Source of the DNA: Roseovarius confluentis
Lineage (GTDB): Bacteria > Pseudomonadota > Alphaproteobacteria > Rhodobacterales > Rhodobacteraceae
Assembly (NCBI RefSeq): GCF_002917925.1
Contig: NZ_PPFE01000003.1
Location: 1-64,000, forward strand
DNA: 64,000 nucleotides
Direction: 5' to 3'
Under the pieces are notes generated by a model. It was not told the origin of the DNA. It did not search any database and saw only the letters and a program-made list of their open reading frames with translations. Position numbers and translations under genes: made by a program. This document shows, piece by piece, positions 16,809-25,211 of this stretch; the stretch's first letter is position 1, and the number at the start of each line of letters is the position of its first letter.

Positions 16809-17732
16809 ATGAAAAGGTTTTTGCCGGTCGCACTCGTGTTGGGACTGATGGCCATGTTGCACCCCGCAGGATCGGCCAGCGCCGAGGTGGTGGATTTGAG
16901 TGATGCTCCGGCCTATCCGGAAATCACCGTCACAACCGAAAGCGTAACTGGCTCCCGCGACATCGTGCTGCTGGGGGCGGACCTGGTTGAGATCGCCATC
17001 GCACTTGGCGCGTCCGACCGTGTCCTGGCCCGCCATCTTGCACCGGGGCTGACCGGTGTTGACGACATACCCCACGTCTTCCGCGAGCGTCCGGGCATCG
17101 AAGGCATCGCGGCCATGCGGCCGGGCACCGTGATCGCGTCAAACATTCGGTTCGACTCGCTGCGCAACGGGCTGGAACAGATAGGAATCCAGACCGCGCT
17201 GATTGACCGAACACTTCCTGCCACCCAAAAGGTGCGCCGCCTCGCCGCGCATCTCGGCGCCGAGGACCGCGGCGAGGCGCTTGTCGCCGCGATCGAGCAG
17301 GAATACGCAAATGCCCCGACTGTCACCGCGCCCGATGGCGAAAAGCTCCGGATCATGCATGCGTCCAAGGCGGGCGCAGGCGGTAACTTCTCGGTCGGCG
17401 GGTCGGGAACAGCGGTGCACAACCTGATCCAACGGGTCGGCGGGATCAACCCGGCGGCCGAGATCGGCAAGGACCGCTACAGAGGCGTCACGCCCGAGGG
17501 CATTCTGCTGATGAAGCCGGACGTGGTACTGATCTCGGCCGAGGAGATGGATGTTTTCGGCAACCTGGATCGTTTCTGGACGGAATATCCGGGCATTGCG
17601 CTGACGCCCGCAGGCCGCAACAAGCGCATCATCATAATGCGAGACATGCACGTTCGAGCCGACGCCGCTTCCAGCGGTATCGCGACGCGCGCATTGAGCG
17701 AAGGCCTGGCACAGATGTTCGAGGAGCAATGA
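16809..17732 (+). CDS. Heme/iron-complex ABC transporter substrate-binding protein (HmuT-like)
   Basis: This periplasmic binding protein delivers ligand to the following permease and ATPase. CAGGAG at 16795-16800 favours the ATG at 16809 over 16803 and 16773, giving 307 residues. The signal peptide is MKRFLPVALVLGL..., with cleavage near GSASA-EV. The class III fold is indicated by the opening VLLGADLVEIAIALGASDRVLARH and by GTVIASNIRF. The second lobe has GSGTAVHNLIQRVGGINPA and GVTPEGILLMKPDVVLIS. The gene ends in an ATGA overlap with the permease. HmuT-like is preferred because the partner ATPase has HmuV features. Confidence 0.85.
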   Translation: MKRFLPVALVLGLMAMLHPAGSASAEVVDLSDAPAYPEITVTTESVTGSRDIVLLGADLVEIAIALGASDRVLARHLAPGLTGVDDIPHVFRERPGIEGIAAMRPGTVIASNIRFDSLRNGLEQIGIQTALIDRTLPATQKVRRLAAHLGAEDRGEALVAAIEQEYANAPTVTAPDGEKLRIMHASKAGAGGNFSVGGSGTAVHNLIQRVGGINPAAEIGKDRYRGVTPEGILLMKPDVVLISAEEMDVFGNLDRFWTEYPGIALTPAGRNKRIIIMRDMHVRADAASSGIATRALSEGLAQMFEEQ

Positions 17733-18796
17733 GCAGCGTCGAAAACGTAGCTCCGCAGCAAAGGCGTGCCAGCCGAACCCCGGTCCTGGCCACCCTTGTC
17801 GGCATCGCGTTCTGCGGCGTGCTCGTCGCTTCGGTGGCGATGGGGCCGATGATGCTTTCGGTTTCCGACGTGCTGGGTGCGATCGGTGCACGGTTCACCT
17901 CCAGCCCGGTCTCCGACACGCAAGAGCTGAACATGGCCGTGGTATGGGACCTGCGCCTCGCGCGGTCCGTCACGGCAATCATCGTCGGCGCCTGCCTTGC
18001 CACCTGCGGAGCGGCGATGCAGGGTCTGTTCGGCAATCCGCTGGCCGATCCGGGCATCGTCGGGGTGTCGGCGGGCGCATCTCTGGGCGCCATTGCGGTG
18101 GTCGTTCTTCAGATATCGGTTTTCGGGATCTGGACACTCCCGCTCGGCGCGTTCGTTGCCGGTGTCGGTACGACCTTCCTAATCTACGTCCTCGCTCGTC
18201 CGGGACGGGAAGGCGCTGACAGTTCGCGCCTGCTGCTGGTCGGTATCGCCATCAATGCGATTGGCGGCTCCATCGCAGGCTTCCTCACCTATCTTGCAAC
18301 GACAGAGCAGCTGATGACGTTGACCTTCTGGTCAATGGGATCTCTGTCTTCGGCGCGCTGGCTGACCGTGTCCATCACCGTGGTCCCGGCCCTAATCGGT
18401 ACCGCCTTCCTGCTTATGTGGGCACGTCAGCTCGATTTGCTTGCCCTTGGCGAACGGCAGGCACGGCACCTCGGCGTCGATGTGCGCGCGCTGCGGCGCA
18501 AGCTCATCGTCATCACAGCGTTGCTGGTGGCCGCCGCAGTGTCCTTCAATGGCACCATAGGTTTCGTCGGGTTGGTGGTCCCGCACCTGGTCCGTCTCAT
18601 TATCGGACCGGGCCATCGGCTCTTGCTGCCGTTTGCAGCGGCAGGCGGCGGGCTTCTGTTGATGCTGGCCGACCTTGCCGCACGCACTCTCGATCCCCCC
18701 AACGAAATCCCGATCGGGGTCATCATGGGCTCGATTGGCGGACCGTTCTTCCTTTGGATGATCTGGCGCGGCGGTGCAAATGGCAGGGCGGCATGA
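17729..18796 (+). CDS. FecCD-family ABC transporter permease (HmuU-like)
   Basis: This is the membrane subunit of an iron-siderophore or heme importer, 355 residues with about ten hydrophobic segments. Typical FecCD blocks are VWDLRLARSVTAIIVGACLA, GAAMQGLFGNPLADPGIVGVSAGA and SFNGTIGFVGLVVPHLVRL. The last two contain the conserved NPLADP and GxIxFVGLxxPH motifs; the GTIGFVGL helix-loop contacts the ATPase. It overlaps the genes on both sides by 4 bases (ATGA), so the three subunits are translationally coupled. Confidence 0.94.
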   Translation: MSSVENVAPQQRRASRTPVLATLVGIAFCGVLVASVAMGPMMLSVSDVLGAIGARFTSSPVSDTQELNMAVVWDLRLARSVTAIIVGACLATCGAAMQGLFGNPLADPGIVGVSAGASLGAIAVVVLQISVFGIWTLPLGAFVAGVGTTFLIYVLARPGREGADSSRLLLVGIAINAIGGSIAGFLTYLATTEQLMTLTFWSMGSLSSARWLTVSITVVPALIGTAFLLMWARQLDLLALGERQARHLGVDVRALRRKLIVITALLVAAAVSFNGTIGFVGLVVPHLVRLIIGPGHRLLLPFAAAGGGLLLMLADLAARTLDPPNEIPIGVIMGSIGGPFFLWMIWRGGANGRAA

Positions 18797-19545
18797 TCAA
18801 GGTGTCGGACCTCGTCGTCGGGATCGGAGGGAAGACCCTCCTGCATGGCGTGTCAATCGCCTGCGCGTCGGGCACGCTGACCGCGCTTGTCGGGCCGAAC
18901 GGCGCCGGGAAATCCACGCTGCTTTCCGCCATCGCCGGTGACGTGACACCAGAGGCGGGGACCGTCCTGCTGGACCATCAGCCGGTCCACAGGATGCGCA
19001 TCCGTGAATTGGCACAATTGCGCTCGGTCTTTCCGCAGGGGTCTGAAATCCGCTTTGGGTACAATGTCGAGGATGTGGTGGGAATGGGGCGCGCCTTTCG
19101 AGATCTTCCCCCCGATGAGGACCGCGCCGCGATAGCTGCCGCCTTGGCGGACTCCGAGGTCGATCACCTCCGGGACCGCAACGCACAGACATTGTCAGGC
19201 GGCGAACAGGCCCGCACCACCTTTGCCAGGGTGCTTGTACAGGAGGCTCCGGTCGTCCTGTTGGACGAGCCCACCGCCGCACTCGACCTGCGTCACCAGG
19301 AACGCCTGCTCGAGCGCGCCCGCGGGCTTGCCGCTTCGGGCGGAACGGTCCTCGCGGTCCTGCACGATCTCAACCTCGCTGCCGCTTATGCCGACCAGAT
19401 CGTTCTGATGCGAAACGGCGGCATCGTGGCAAACGGCCCGCCATGGGACGTCCTGACCGAGCCGCTCATCTCCGATGTGTACCGCCAGCCGGTATGCGTG
19501 ATGGCACACCCCGAGCGCGACTGCCCCGTCGTTCTCACAAAATAA
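18793..19545 (+). CDS. Heme-type ABC transporter ATP-binding protein (HmuV-like)
   Basis: The ATPase has 250 residues from the ATG at 18793, which overlaps the permease stop. Walker A GPNGAGKST is at 34-42, followed by LSGGEQARTTFARVL (signature) and VVLLDEPTAALD (Walker B), with HDLNLAAAYAD as the H-loop. The LDLRHQERLL segment and the C-terminal HPERDCPVVLTK are features I associate with HmuV hemin importers. These make heme more likely than cobalamin or a siderophore. A longer in-frame reading upstream would overlap the whole permease end and is not credible. Confidence 0.93.
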   Translation: MIKVSDLVVGIGGKTLLHGVSIACASGTLTALVGPNGAGKSTLLSAIAGDVTPEAGTVLLDHQPVHRMRIRELAQLRSVFPQGSEIRFGYNVEDVVGMGRAFRDLPPDEDRAAIAAALADSEVDHLRDRNAQTLSGGEQARTTFARVLVQEAPVVLLDEPTAALDLRHQERLLERARGLAASGGTVLAVLHDLNLAAAYADQIVLMRNGGIVANGPPWDVLTEPLISDVYRQPVCVMAHPERDCPVVLTK

Positions 19546-19562
19546 CGGAAGGACACCCACCT

Positions 19563-20216
19563 ATGACAGCTCTGACAGATCCGACGCTCAACGCCGTCCT
19601 GAAGCGCGAGCACGAGGCCGCGGATGCAGAACGTGCGGCCCGGCGAGCGGCCTCTGATACCCCCGACGCCCGGGCAGATAATCCGGATTTCCGCTTTTCG
19701 GACCGAATGAAGACCGCCTATCTGGCCATCCGACCGGACCAGGGGCGTTTCCTCTACGGGCAGGTGGTTGCATGTGAGGCAAGAACCATAGTCGAGTTCG
19801 GTTCGTCCTTTGGCATCTCGACGCTGTACCTGGCCGCAGCCGCCGCCCAGACAGGCGGGCACGTCATCGGCACAGAATACCACGAGTCCAAGGCCGAAAG
19901 AGCCCGCGCCACATTGTCAGATGCAGGTCTCGACGCAGACATACGCGTCGGCGACGCCCGCGAAACTCTTTCCGGACCCGGTGCAAATATCGACCTGCTG
20001 TTTTTGGATGGCGCTAAAGACCTTTACCTTCCTATCCTGCGCTTGCTTGAACCGCGCCTGGCAAAAGGCGCGCTGATCATCGCCGACAATATCCCGACGG
20101 ACCGCCAAATGCCGTTTCTAACGGCGATCGCTGAGCCCGCATCAGGCTACGCCACAAGCCTCATTCGGTTCGGCAAAGGCGGCATGAGTTGTTCGGTAAG
20201 GCTGTCGCCAGTGTAG
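19563..20216 (+). CDS. SAM-dependent methyltransferase (O-methyltransferase family 3-like)
   Basis: This 217-residue protein follows the ABC ATPase by 17 bases, with GGAAGGA before the ATG, so it probably belongs to the same transcript. The SAM-binding motif I is IVEFGSSFGISTLYLA (about 76-91). The following acidic strand is HVIGTEYHESK, and IDLLFLDGAKDLYLPILRLLEPRL contains the LFLDG motif seen in class I O-methyltransferases such as the caffeoyl-CoA type. No substrate can be named. Its place in an iron/heme operon suggests modification of a siderophore, a catechol or a heme product, which is inference. Confidence 0.8.
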   Translation: MTALTDPTLNAVLKREHEAADAERAARRAASDTPDARADNPDFRFSDRMKTAYLAIRPDQGRFLYGQVVACEARTIVEFGSSFGISTLYLAAAAAQTGGHVIGTEYHESKAERARATLSDAGLDADIRVGDARETLSGPGANIDLLFLDGAKDLYLPILRLLEPRLAKGALIIADNIPTDRQMPFLTAIAEPASGYATSLIRFGKGGMSCSVRLSPV

Positions 20217-20356
20217 ACTGCAAGCCTTGGAGCAGAAAACCCTGGATGCGAAACTCGTCCGCGCCAGACATTTTGCGGTACGCCATGCCGTTTTCTGAAT
20301 TGAAGCATGACCTGGAGTGGCATCTCGTTCCGAAAGCCAATACTTGTAAGGAACCG

Positions 20357-21121
20357 ATGTCAGCTCGTAGAAAGGCGGCTGTTTTGAAAGCGGAGTGTAT
20401 GATTATCCACCTTGAACGTGCGGAGGCCCGTCTGCCGCAGGTTGAAGCCACGAAAAAGACCGTGCCGCTTGACTCTCATGTTGTCAGAGCCGTGGACGGG
20501 CAGCAGATGAGCGAGGCCCACGCCGACGCCTATCGCCGGAAGTTGATGCGCCCGACCTATCCTTTCACCATGCGGTCCTCTGAAATCGCGGCCTTTCACA
20601 GTCACCGCGCCTGCTGGCAGAAAATCCTCGATGACGATCTGGACGCGGCCCTCGTCCTGGAAGACGACCTGCATTTTCAGGAGGATGTTTTCCCCAAGGC
20701 TCTGAACCTGGCGCTCTCGAACATCCAACCGGGGGATTTCATCCGCTTTCCCATCAAGCTGCGCGAGGAGAAGACGGAGGAGATCGATACATCGGGTGGA
20801 ATCGGGTTGCATCGCTATGACCGGATCGCACTTGGCATGGTCGCGCAGCTGGTCACCCGTGATGCGGCACGCGCGCTGCTTGCCGCGTCCGAACAGTTCG
20901 ACAGGCCCGTCGATAATTTCCTCCAGATGCAATGGGTCCACGACGTCCGCGTGCTGACGGTTTGGCCGTCCGGTGTGCGCGAAGTGTCTGCCGAACTCGG
21001 TGGCAGCATGATCGGGCGGAAAGAGGGCCTTTGGCAAAAACTGCGCCGCGAGATCCTGCGCCCCCTCTACCGGCGCAAAATTCGTGCAATGGCAAGGCAG
21101 CATCTGAATGCCTCGAAGTAG
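20357..21121 (+). CDS. Glycosyltransferase family 25 (LPS/surface glycan)
   Basis: This 254-residue protein resembles GT25 LPS beta-glycosyltransferases. The N-terminal MIIHLERAEARLPQVE (starting at residue 15) matches the family's INLERxxxR opening. SSEIAAFHSHRACWQKIL and AALVLEDDLHFQED carry the conserved S-E-A-H-W pattern and the acidic ExDxxF-like catalytic motif. The start is uncertain: ATG at 20357 has AAGGAA close upstream, while ATG at 20399 begins directly at the conserved domain with GGAG 3 bases before. It overlaps the next glycosyltransferase gene by 14 bases. Confidence 0.82.
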   Translation: MSARRKAAVLKAECMIIHLERAEARLPQVEATKKTVPLDSHVVRAVDGQQMSEAHADAYRRKLMRPTYPFTMRSSEIAAFHSHRACWQKILDDDLDAALVLEDDLHFQEDVFPKALNLALSNIQPGDFIRFPIKLREEKTEEIDTSGGIGLHRYDRIALGMVAQLVTRDAARALLAASEQFDRPVDNFLQMQWVHDVRVLTVWPSGVREVSAELGGSMIGRKEGLWQKLRREILRPLYRRKIRAMARQHLNASK

Positions 21122-21974
21122 CGCCGAAGACCGCGTGACGATCGTCACGGTCGCGTATAACAGCACGGGTGTGTTGCCCGACATGCTGGCCTCGGTGCCG
21201 CAAGGCACACCCGTGGTGATCGTCGACAACGCCTCGGACGATCGCGACCGGCTGCAACGGATCGTCGCCGCACGGCAGGACACGACACGACTGGTCGAGA
21301 ATGAGCGCAACCTTGGCTTCGGTGCCGGGTGCAACAAAGGTGCGGAACAGGCGAACACGGAATTTCTCCTGTTCCTCAATCCTGACACGGCGCTTGGCCC
21401 TGACACGTTGCAAAAGCTGATCGATGCGGCGGAACGGCATTCGGATGCGTCAGCCTTCAACCCACGAATTCTGGACGAGGCGGGCAGGGCGGTCGTGAAG
21501 CGCCGCACTGACCTCGTCGATCGCTCAAAGTGGTTGCCAAAGCACGAACTGACCAAGGACACGGTCGTTCCGGTCCTCTCCGGCGCCGCACTCTTTGTTC
21601 GTCGGCGCGCCTTCGAGGCGGTGGGCGGATTCGATTCCGGGATTTTTCTGTTCTTCGAGGATGACGATCTCAGCCTTCGCCTGTCCAGATCCCGGGGCCA
21701 CCTGGTTTATGTGGCAGACGCAGTGGTCCACCATGCCGGAGGCGCGTCATCAGGCGGGTCGTTGAAAAGCGAGCGCATCAAGAATTGGCATTGGGGATAT
21801 TCCCAGATCTACACCACGCGCAAGCACGGCATGCGCGGCAACTGCTATGCTGCAATCCTCAAGACCGGGATACGCGCCCTGTCACCTGCAACGATCTTTT
21901 CGTCCCGGCGCCGACAGAAGTACTTTGCGCGTTTCTCGGGGATGATCGCGGCGCTGCGCCAGAACGATAGCTGA
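21108..21974 (+). CDS. Glycosyltransferase family 2 (rhamnosyltransferase-like)
   Basis: This 288-residue GT-A enzyme shows TIVTVAYNSTGVLPDML (nucleotide-binding strand), VVIVDNASDD and the NLGFGAGCNKGAE turn. LLFLNPDTALGPDTL gives the DxD-equivalent NPD, and FFEDDDLSLRLSRSRGHLVYV the acceptor-side ED motif. This combination is typical of WcaA/RfbF-type rhamnosyl or deoxyhexosyl transferases of O-antigen loci. It starts within the end of the GT25 gene, implying coupled translation. The next gene is convergent and only 14 bases away. Confidence 0.87.
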   Translation: MPRSSAEDRVTIVTVAYNSTGVLPDMLASVPQGTPVVIVDNASDDRDRLQRIVAARQDTTRLVENERNLGFGAGCNKGAEQANTEFLLFLNPDTALGPDTLQKLIDAAERHSDASAFNPRILDEAGRAVVKRRTDLVDRSKWLPKHELTKDTVVPVLSGAALFVRRRAFEAVGGFDSGIFLFFEDDDLSLRLSRSRGHLVYVADAVVHHAGGASSGGSLKSERIKNWHWGYSQIYTTRKHGMRGNCYAAILKTGIRALSPATIFSSRRRQKYFARFSGMIAALRQNDS

Positions 21975-21988
21975 ATAGGTGCAGGTCC

Positions 21989-23083
21989 TCAGGCGAGTTC
22001 CAACACCTTTTCGATCACGTACTCGGTCTGCGCTGCCGTCTGTCCGGGGCACATGGGCAAGCTGACGACCTCGTTCGCCAGCCGCTCTGCAACCGGAAAG
22101 GCGCCTTGCGTATAGCCAAGGTCGGCATAGGCTTTCTGCAGGTGGGGCGGGATGGGATAGTGGATCACGGTCCCGACGCCGGCCTCCGACAGGCGCGCCT
22201 GAAAGCGGTCCCGGTCGGGATGTCGCAGCACGTAAAGGTGCCAGACCGGCTCGGCCCAGTCGGGCACGTAAGGAGCGCACAGCCCGGCGCGGGCAAAGGC
22301 GTTGGTGTACGCGCGCGCGATGGCGCGGCGGTGCTCGGTCCAACTGTCCAGAACCCGTAGTTTCACCGATAGCAGGGCGGCCTGAAGAGGATCCAGACGG
22401 CTGTTGATGCCGCGGATCTCGTTCTCGTACTTCCGCTCGGACCCATAGTTGCGCAGCAGCCTGACGGTCTGCGCGACATCGGCATCCGATGTGGTCAACG
22501 CCCCTGCATCGCCCAGCGCACCCAAGTTCTTCGTAGGATAAAAGCTCCAGGCCGCAGTGCCGACGCTGCCGATCCTGCGCGACTTGTAGCGTGCGCCATG
22601 CGCCTGTGCGGCGTCCTCCAGAACCTTCAGCCCGTTCTGTTGGGCCACTGCGTTCAGCGCGTCCATGTCGGCAGGCTGCCCATAAAGGTGCACCGGCAGG
22701 ATGGCCTTGGTGCGCCCGGTGACTGCCGCGGCGGTGCCCTCGGGGTCGATGTTGTGCGTGTCCTCGAGGGGTTCGACGGGCATCGGCACCGCACCGCATT
22801 GACTGACGGCAAGCCAGGTCGCGATATAGGTGTTCGACGGCACGATGACCTCGTCGCCCGGGCCGATGCCCAGCGCGCGAAGTCCCAGGTGAAGCGCATC
22901 CAGCCCGTTTGCCGTCCCGATGCAGGCGCCGGCTTCGACGTAGGCCGCAAAGGCGCCTTCGAAACGCTCCAGCTCGGGGCCCATGACATAGCTGCCGGAA
23001 TGCGCGACACGCAGAAGCTCGTGGTCCAGCTCGGCCTGTATGCCGGCCCGGGCCGCCGCAAGATCCAGGAAGGGGACGTTCAC
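21989..23083 (-). CDS. fdtB: DegT/DnrJ/EryC1 sugar aminotransferase (FdtB/QdtB-like)
   Basis: This PLP enzyme should aminate a dTDP-3-keto-6-deoxyhexose to the 3-amino sugar (Fuc3N or Qui3N). The 364 residues match the family length. [23 protein letters not shown] (Asp157 pairs with the PLP nitrogen) and [17 protein letters not shown] (Lys185 forms the Schiff base) are clear, and [16 protein letters not shown] is the usual helix. It overlaps the upstream ketoisomerase gene by 4 bases. Pairing with an FdtA-like gene is what identifies the 3-position. Whether the product has galacto or gluco configuration is not decided. Confidence 0.88.
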   Translation of the reverse strand: MNVPFLDLAAARAGIQAELDHELLRVAHSGSYVMGPELERFEGAFAAYVEAGACIGTANGLDALHLGLRALGIGPGDEVIVPSNTYIATWLAVSQCGAVPMPVEPLEDTHNIDPEGTAAAVTGRTKAILPVHLYGQPADMDALNAVAQQNGLKVLEDAAQAHGARYKSRRIGSVGTAAWSFYPTKNLGALGDAGALTTSDADVAQTVRLLRNYGSERKYENEIRGINSRLDPLQAALLSVKLRVLDSWTEHRRAIARAYTNAFARAGLCAPYVPDWAEPVWHLYVLRHPDRDRFQARLSEAGVGTVIHYPIPPHLQKAYADLGYTQGAFPVAERLANEVVSLPMCPGQTAAQTEYVIEKVLELA

Positions 23084-23490
23084 GCCGCCCCCACCGCTTT
23101 GAGGAATTCGCCGCGGTCGCGGATGTAATCCGTCTCGTCATAGGGGGCCGACGCGAGAACCATGCACACCGACCCGGAGGAGAAATTGTCCAGGTAGCGC
23201 CACATCATCGGGCAGACGTATATGCCGTAATAGGGCCGGTTGAGCTGGAACCGCTTTTTCTCGAAGCCGTCATCCAGCAGCAGATCGAAACTGCCGGACA
23301 TCGAGATCACGAACTGGTGCAGGTCCTTGTGCGCATGCTCGCCCCGGTCGGCGCCGCCGGGAACGTCGTAAAGATAGTAGACCCGCTTGACCTCGAACGG
23401 GATGTGGTTGTTTCCCTCGATGAAGGTAAGATTGCCCCGTGCGTCCGAGATCTTGGGTAAATCTATTAGGCGACAGTCACTTAGCGGCAA
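23080..23490 (-). CDS. fdtA: dTDP-4-keto-6-deoxyhexose 3,4-ketoisomerase, cupin (FdtA/QdtA-like)
   Basis: This small cupin moves the keto group from C4 to C3 before FdtB acts. The 136-residue length fits. [28 protein letters not shown] and [19 protein letters not shown] carry the conserved Tyr, Arg and HAHK residues of the FdtA/WxcM family, and [15 protein letters not shown] follows. The only in-frame start that gives the normal N-terminus is TTG at 23490. No ATG or clear ribosome site is found before an in-frame stop, so the start is unusual. TTTATAAA on the minus strand near 23525 may be the -10 box. Confidence 0.88.
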   Translation of the reverse strand: MPLSDCRLIDLPKISDARGNLTFIEGNNHIPFEVKRVYYLYDVPGGADRGEHAHKDLHQFVISMSGSFDLLLDDGFEKKRFQLNRPYYGIYVCPMMWRYLDNFSSGSVCMVLASAPYDETDYIRDRGEFLKAVGAA

Positions 23491-23574
23491 GGGATTACGA
23501 CTCGCTTCTGCATTGGTCCATGTTTATAAACCGCGCAACGACGATTTGAAATAGCCGGGCATCGAAGAGAGACG

Positions 23575-23590
23575 GCCCGGAACACCGGGC
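23575..23590 (+). other. Short leader hairpin before the acyltransferase gene
   Basis: GCCCGG and CCGGGC form a 6-bp stem with an AACA loop 16 bases before the ATG at 23606, just upstream of AAAGG. It could affect translation but has no T-run. Significance is uncertain. Confidence 0.3.
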
Positions 23591-23605
23591 ACAGAAAGGT
23601 TTGGA

Positions 23606-24280
23606 ATGTCAAAAGATATCCTGATCGTGGGAGCCGGCGAGTTCGCGGATATCGCCTACGAGTATTTCACCGTCGACAGCGATTACAGGGTTGTCGGGTT
23701 CGCGGTCGAACGGGACTATCTGGACGAAACCGTCAAGTTCGACCTGCCCGTGGTCCCGCTCGAGGACGCCCCGTCGCATTTCGATCCTGGCAAGACTGAC
23801 GCGCATGTCGCGGTGACCTCGACCAAGCTCAACCGGATCCGCGCGCGTCTGATCGCGCTGACGAAGGAGCACGGATATCACCTTGCCAATTTCGTCAGCC
23901 CGCGCGCTATGGTCTGGCGGACCGCCGAACTGGGCGAGAATGTCTTTATCTTCGAGAACAACGTGGTGCAGCATGGCGTACAGATAGACGACGGATGCGT
24001 GCTGTGGTCCGGCAACCATATCGGCCATCAGACCCGCATCCGGGAAAACTGCTTTTTGTCCTCGCATATCGTGGTGTCGGGCTATTGCGATATCGGCGCG
24101 CGCAGCTTTCTGGGCGTGAACGCCGCCCTGGCCGACAATGTGCACCTGGCCGAGGATTGTCTCGTCGGCATGGCGGCGGCCGTCACCAAGAGCTTCGACA
24201 CCCCCGGCCTGATCCTGAACGGCAACCCGGCCGAGGCCGCCAAGGTGTCCTCCTACCGCTATTACCGGATCAAGCCCTGA
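23606..24280 (+). CDS. PglD/FdtC-like left-handed beta-helix acyltransferase
   Basis: This 224-residue protein has an N-terminal Rossmann-like domain (ILIVGAGEFADIAYEYF, about 5-21). A hexapeptide-repeat beta-helix follows (about 100-200: GENVFIFENNVVQHGVQIDDGCVLWSGNHIGHQ). The SGNHIGH segment supplies the catalytic His of PglD-type sugar N-acetyltransferases. It is divergent from the fdtA-fdtB pair, so it is a good candidate to acylate the amino group they install. The C-terminus contains GNPAEAAK, also typical of this group. Donor and product are inferred. Confidence 0.82.
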   Translation: MSKDILIVGAGEFADIAYEYFTVDSDYRVVGFAVERDYLDETVKFDLPVVPLEDAPSHFDPGKTDAHVAVTSTKLNRIRARLIALTKEHGYHLANFVSPRAMVWRTAELGENVFIFENNVVQHGVQIDDGCVLWSGNHIGHQTRIRENCFLSSHIVVSGYCDIGARSFLGVNAALADNVHLAEDCLVGMAAAVTKSFDTPGLILNGNPAEAAKVSSYRYYRIKP

Positions 24281-24281
24281 C

Positions 24282-25211
24282 ATGGCCTGGGTGAAACAGG
24301 GCCATATCTTCAGCCCTGACGGAAGCCTGGAGTGGGCGCAGCATTCCTTCATGACGCCGTGCCCGTGGTTGCGCGACGAAGACACGATACGGATCTTCGG
24401 CGGGATGCGCGACGCACATGGCATCAGCCGCATCGGCTGGGTCGATGTCGCCGCTGACGACCCGACCCGGGTCAAGGCCAGCTCCACGGCCCCGGTGCTG
24501 GATCTCGGTGCACCGGGCATGTTCGATGACAACGGCCTTATCCTGGGCGATGTGGTAGAAGTCGCGCCCGACGAACTGCGGCTTTACTACGTGGGGTTCC
24601 AGCTGGTGGAGAAAGCGAAATTCCTGGCCTTCACCGGCCTCGCCATCAGCCGGGATCGCGGCGACAGCTTTCAGCGGGTTGGTTCGACCCCGGTGCTCGA
24701 CCGCTGCCCCGACGGGCCCTTCATCGGCGCGCTGCACTCGATCGCCCGCCTGCCGGATGGCAGCTTTCGCGCGTGGATTTCCCGTGGCGACGGGTGGGAG
24801 GAGATCGGCGAAAGGCTTTATCCCCGCTATGATTGCTGGACGCTGACCAGCGACGACGGTGTCACCTTCGACAACGCGGCCGCGCAGCGCATCATCACGC
24901 CCACGGGCGACGAGTACCGCATCGGCCGCCCCCGGGCGACGCGGCTGGATGACGGCACGTGGGAATTGCGCGCAACCTCCGACACCCGCGCCAAGCAATA
25001 TGCCGCCTTCCGCTTCACCTCTCCGGACGGTGTGGAGTTCACCCGTACGGATGATGTCGAACTGCCGCTGGGGGCGCCTGAAAGCTGGGACAGTGACATG
25101 ACCTGTTATCCCGCGCATTTCGTGGCGCCGGATGGTGGCCGGTACCTGTTCTACAACGGCAACGACATGGGGCGGACAGGTGTCGGCTTGGCGAAGTGGC
25201 AGGCAGCATGA
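24282..25211 (+). CDS. Predicted five-bladed beta-propeller (GH43/GH130-like) protein
   Basis: This 309-residue protein begins one base after the acyltransferase stop. It has repeated beta-rich units with short aromatic/acidic turns: WAQHSFMTPCPWLRDED, LRLYYVGFQLVE, FRAWISRGDGW, WELRATSDTR and GRYLFYNGNDMGRTGVGLA. Arrays of this kind are seen in glycoside-hydrolase-like propellers encoded in polysaccharide loci. A closing YNGNDxGxTGxG motif is shared with such proteins. No signal peptide is seen. I cannot identify catalytic acids, so it may be a binding protein or an unusual glycan-processing enzyme. Confidence 0.6.
   Translation: MAWVKQGHIFSPDGSLEWAQHSFMTPCPWLRDEDTIRIFGGMRDAHGISRIGWVDVAADDPTRVKASSTAPVLDLGAPGMFDDNGLILGDVVEVAPDELRLYYVGFQLVEKAKFLAFTGLAISRDRGDSFQRVGSTPVLDRCPDGPFIGALHSIARLPDGSFRAWISRGDGWEEIGERLYPRYDCWTLTSDDGVTFDNAAAQRIITPTGDEYRIGRPRATRLDDGTWELRATSDTRAKQYAAFRFTSPDGVEFTRTDDVELPLGAPESWDSDMTCYPAHFVAPDGGRYLFYNGNDMGRTGVGLAKWQAA

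Noticed and set aside
18418..18792. Upstream extension of the HmuV-like ATPase frame
   Set aside because: It lies inside the FecCD permease gene in another frame. The ATGA junction at 18793 gives the standard start.
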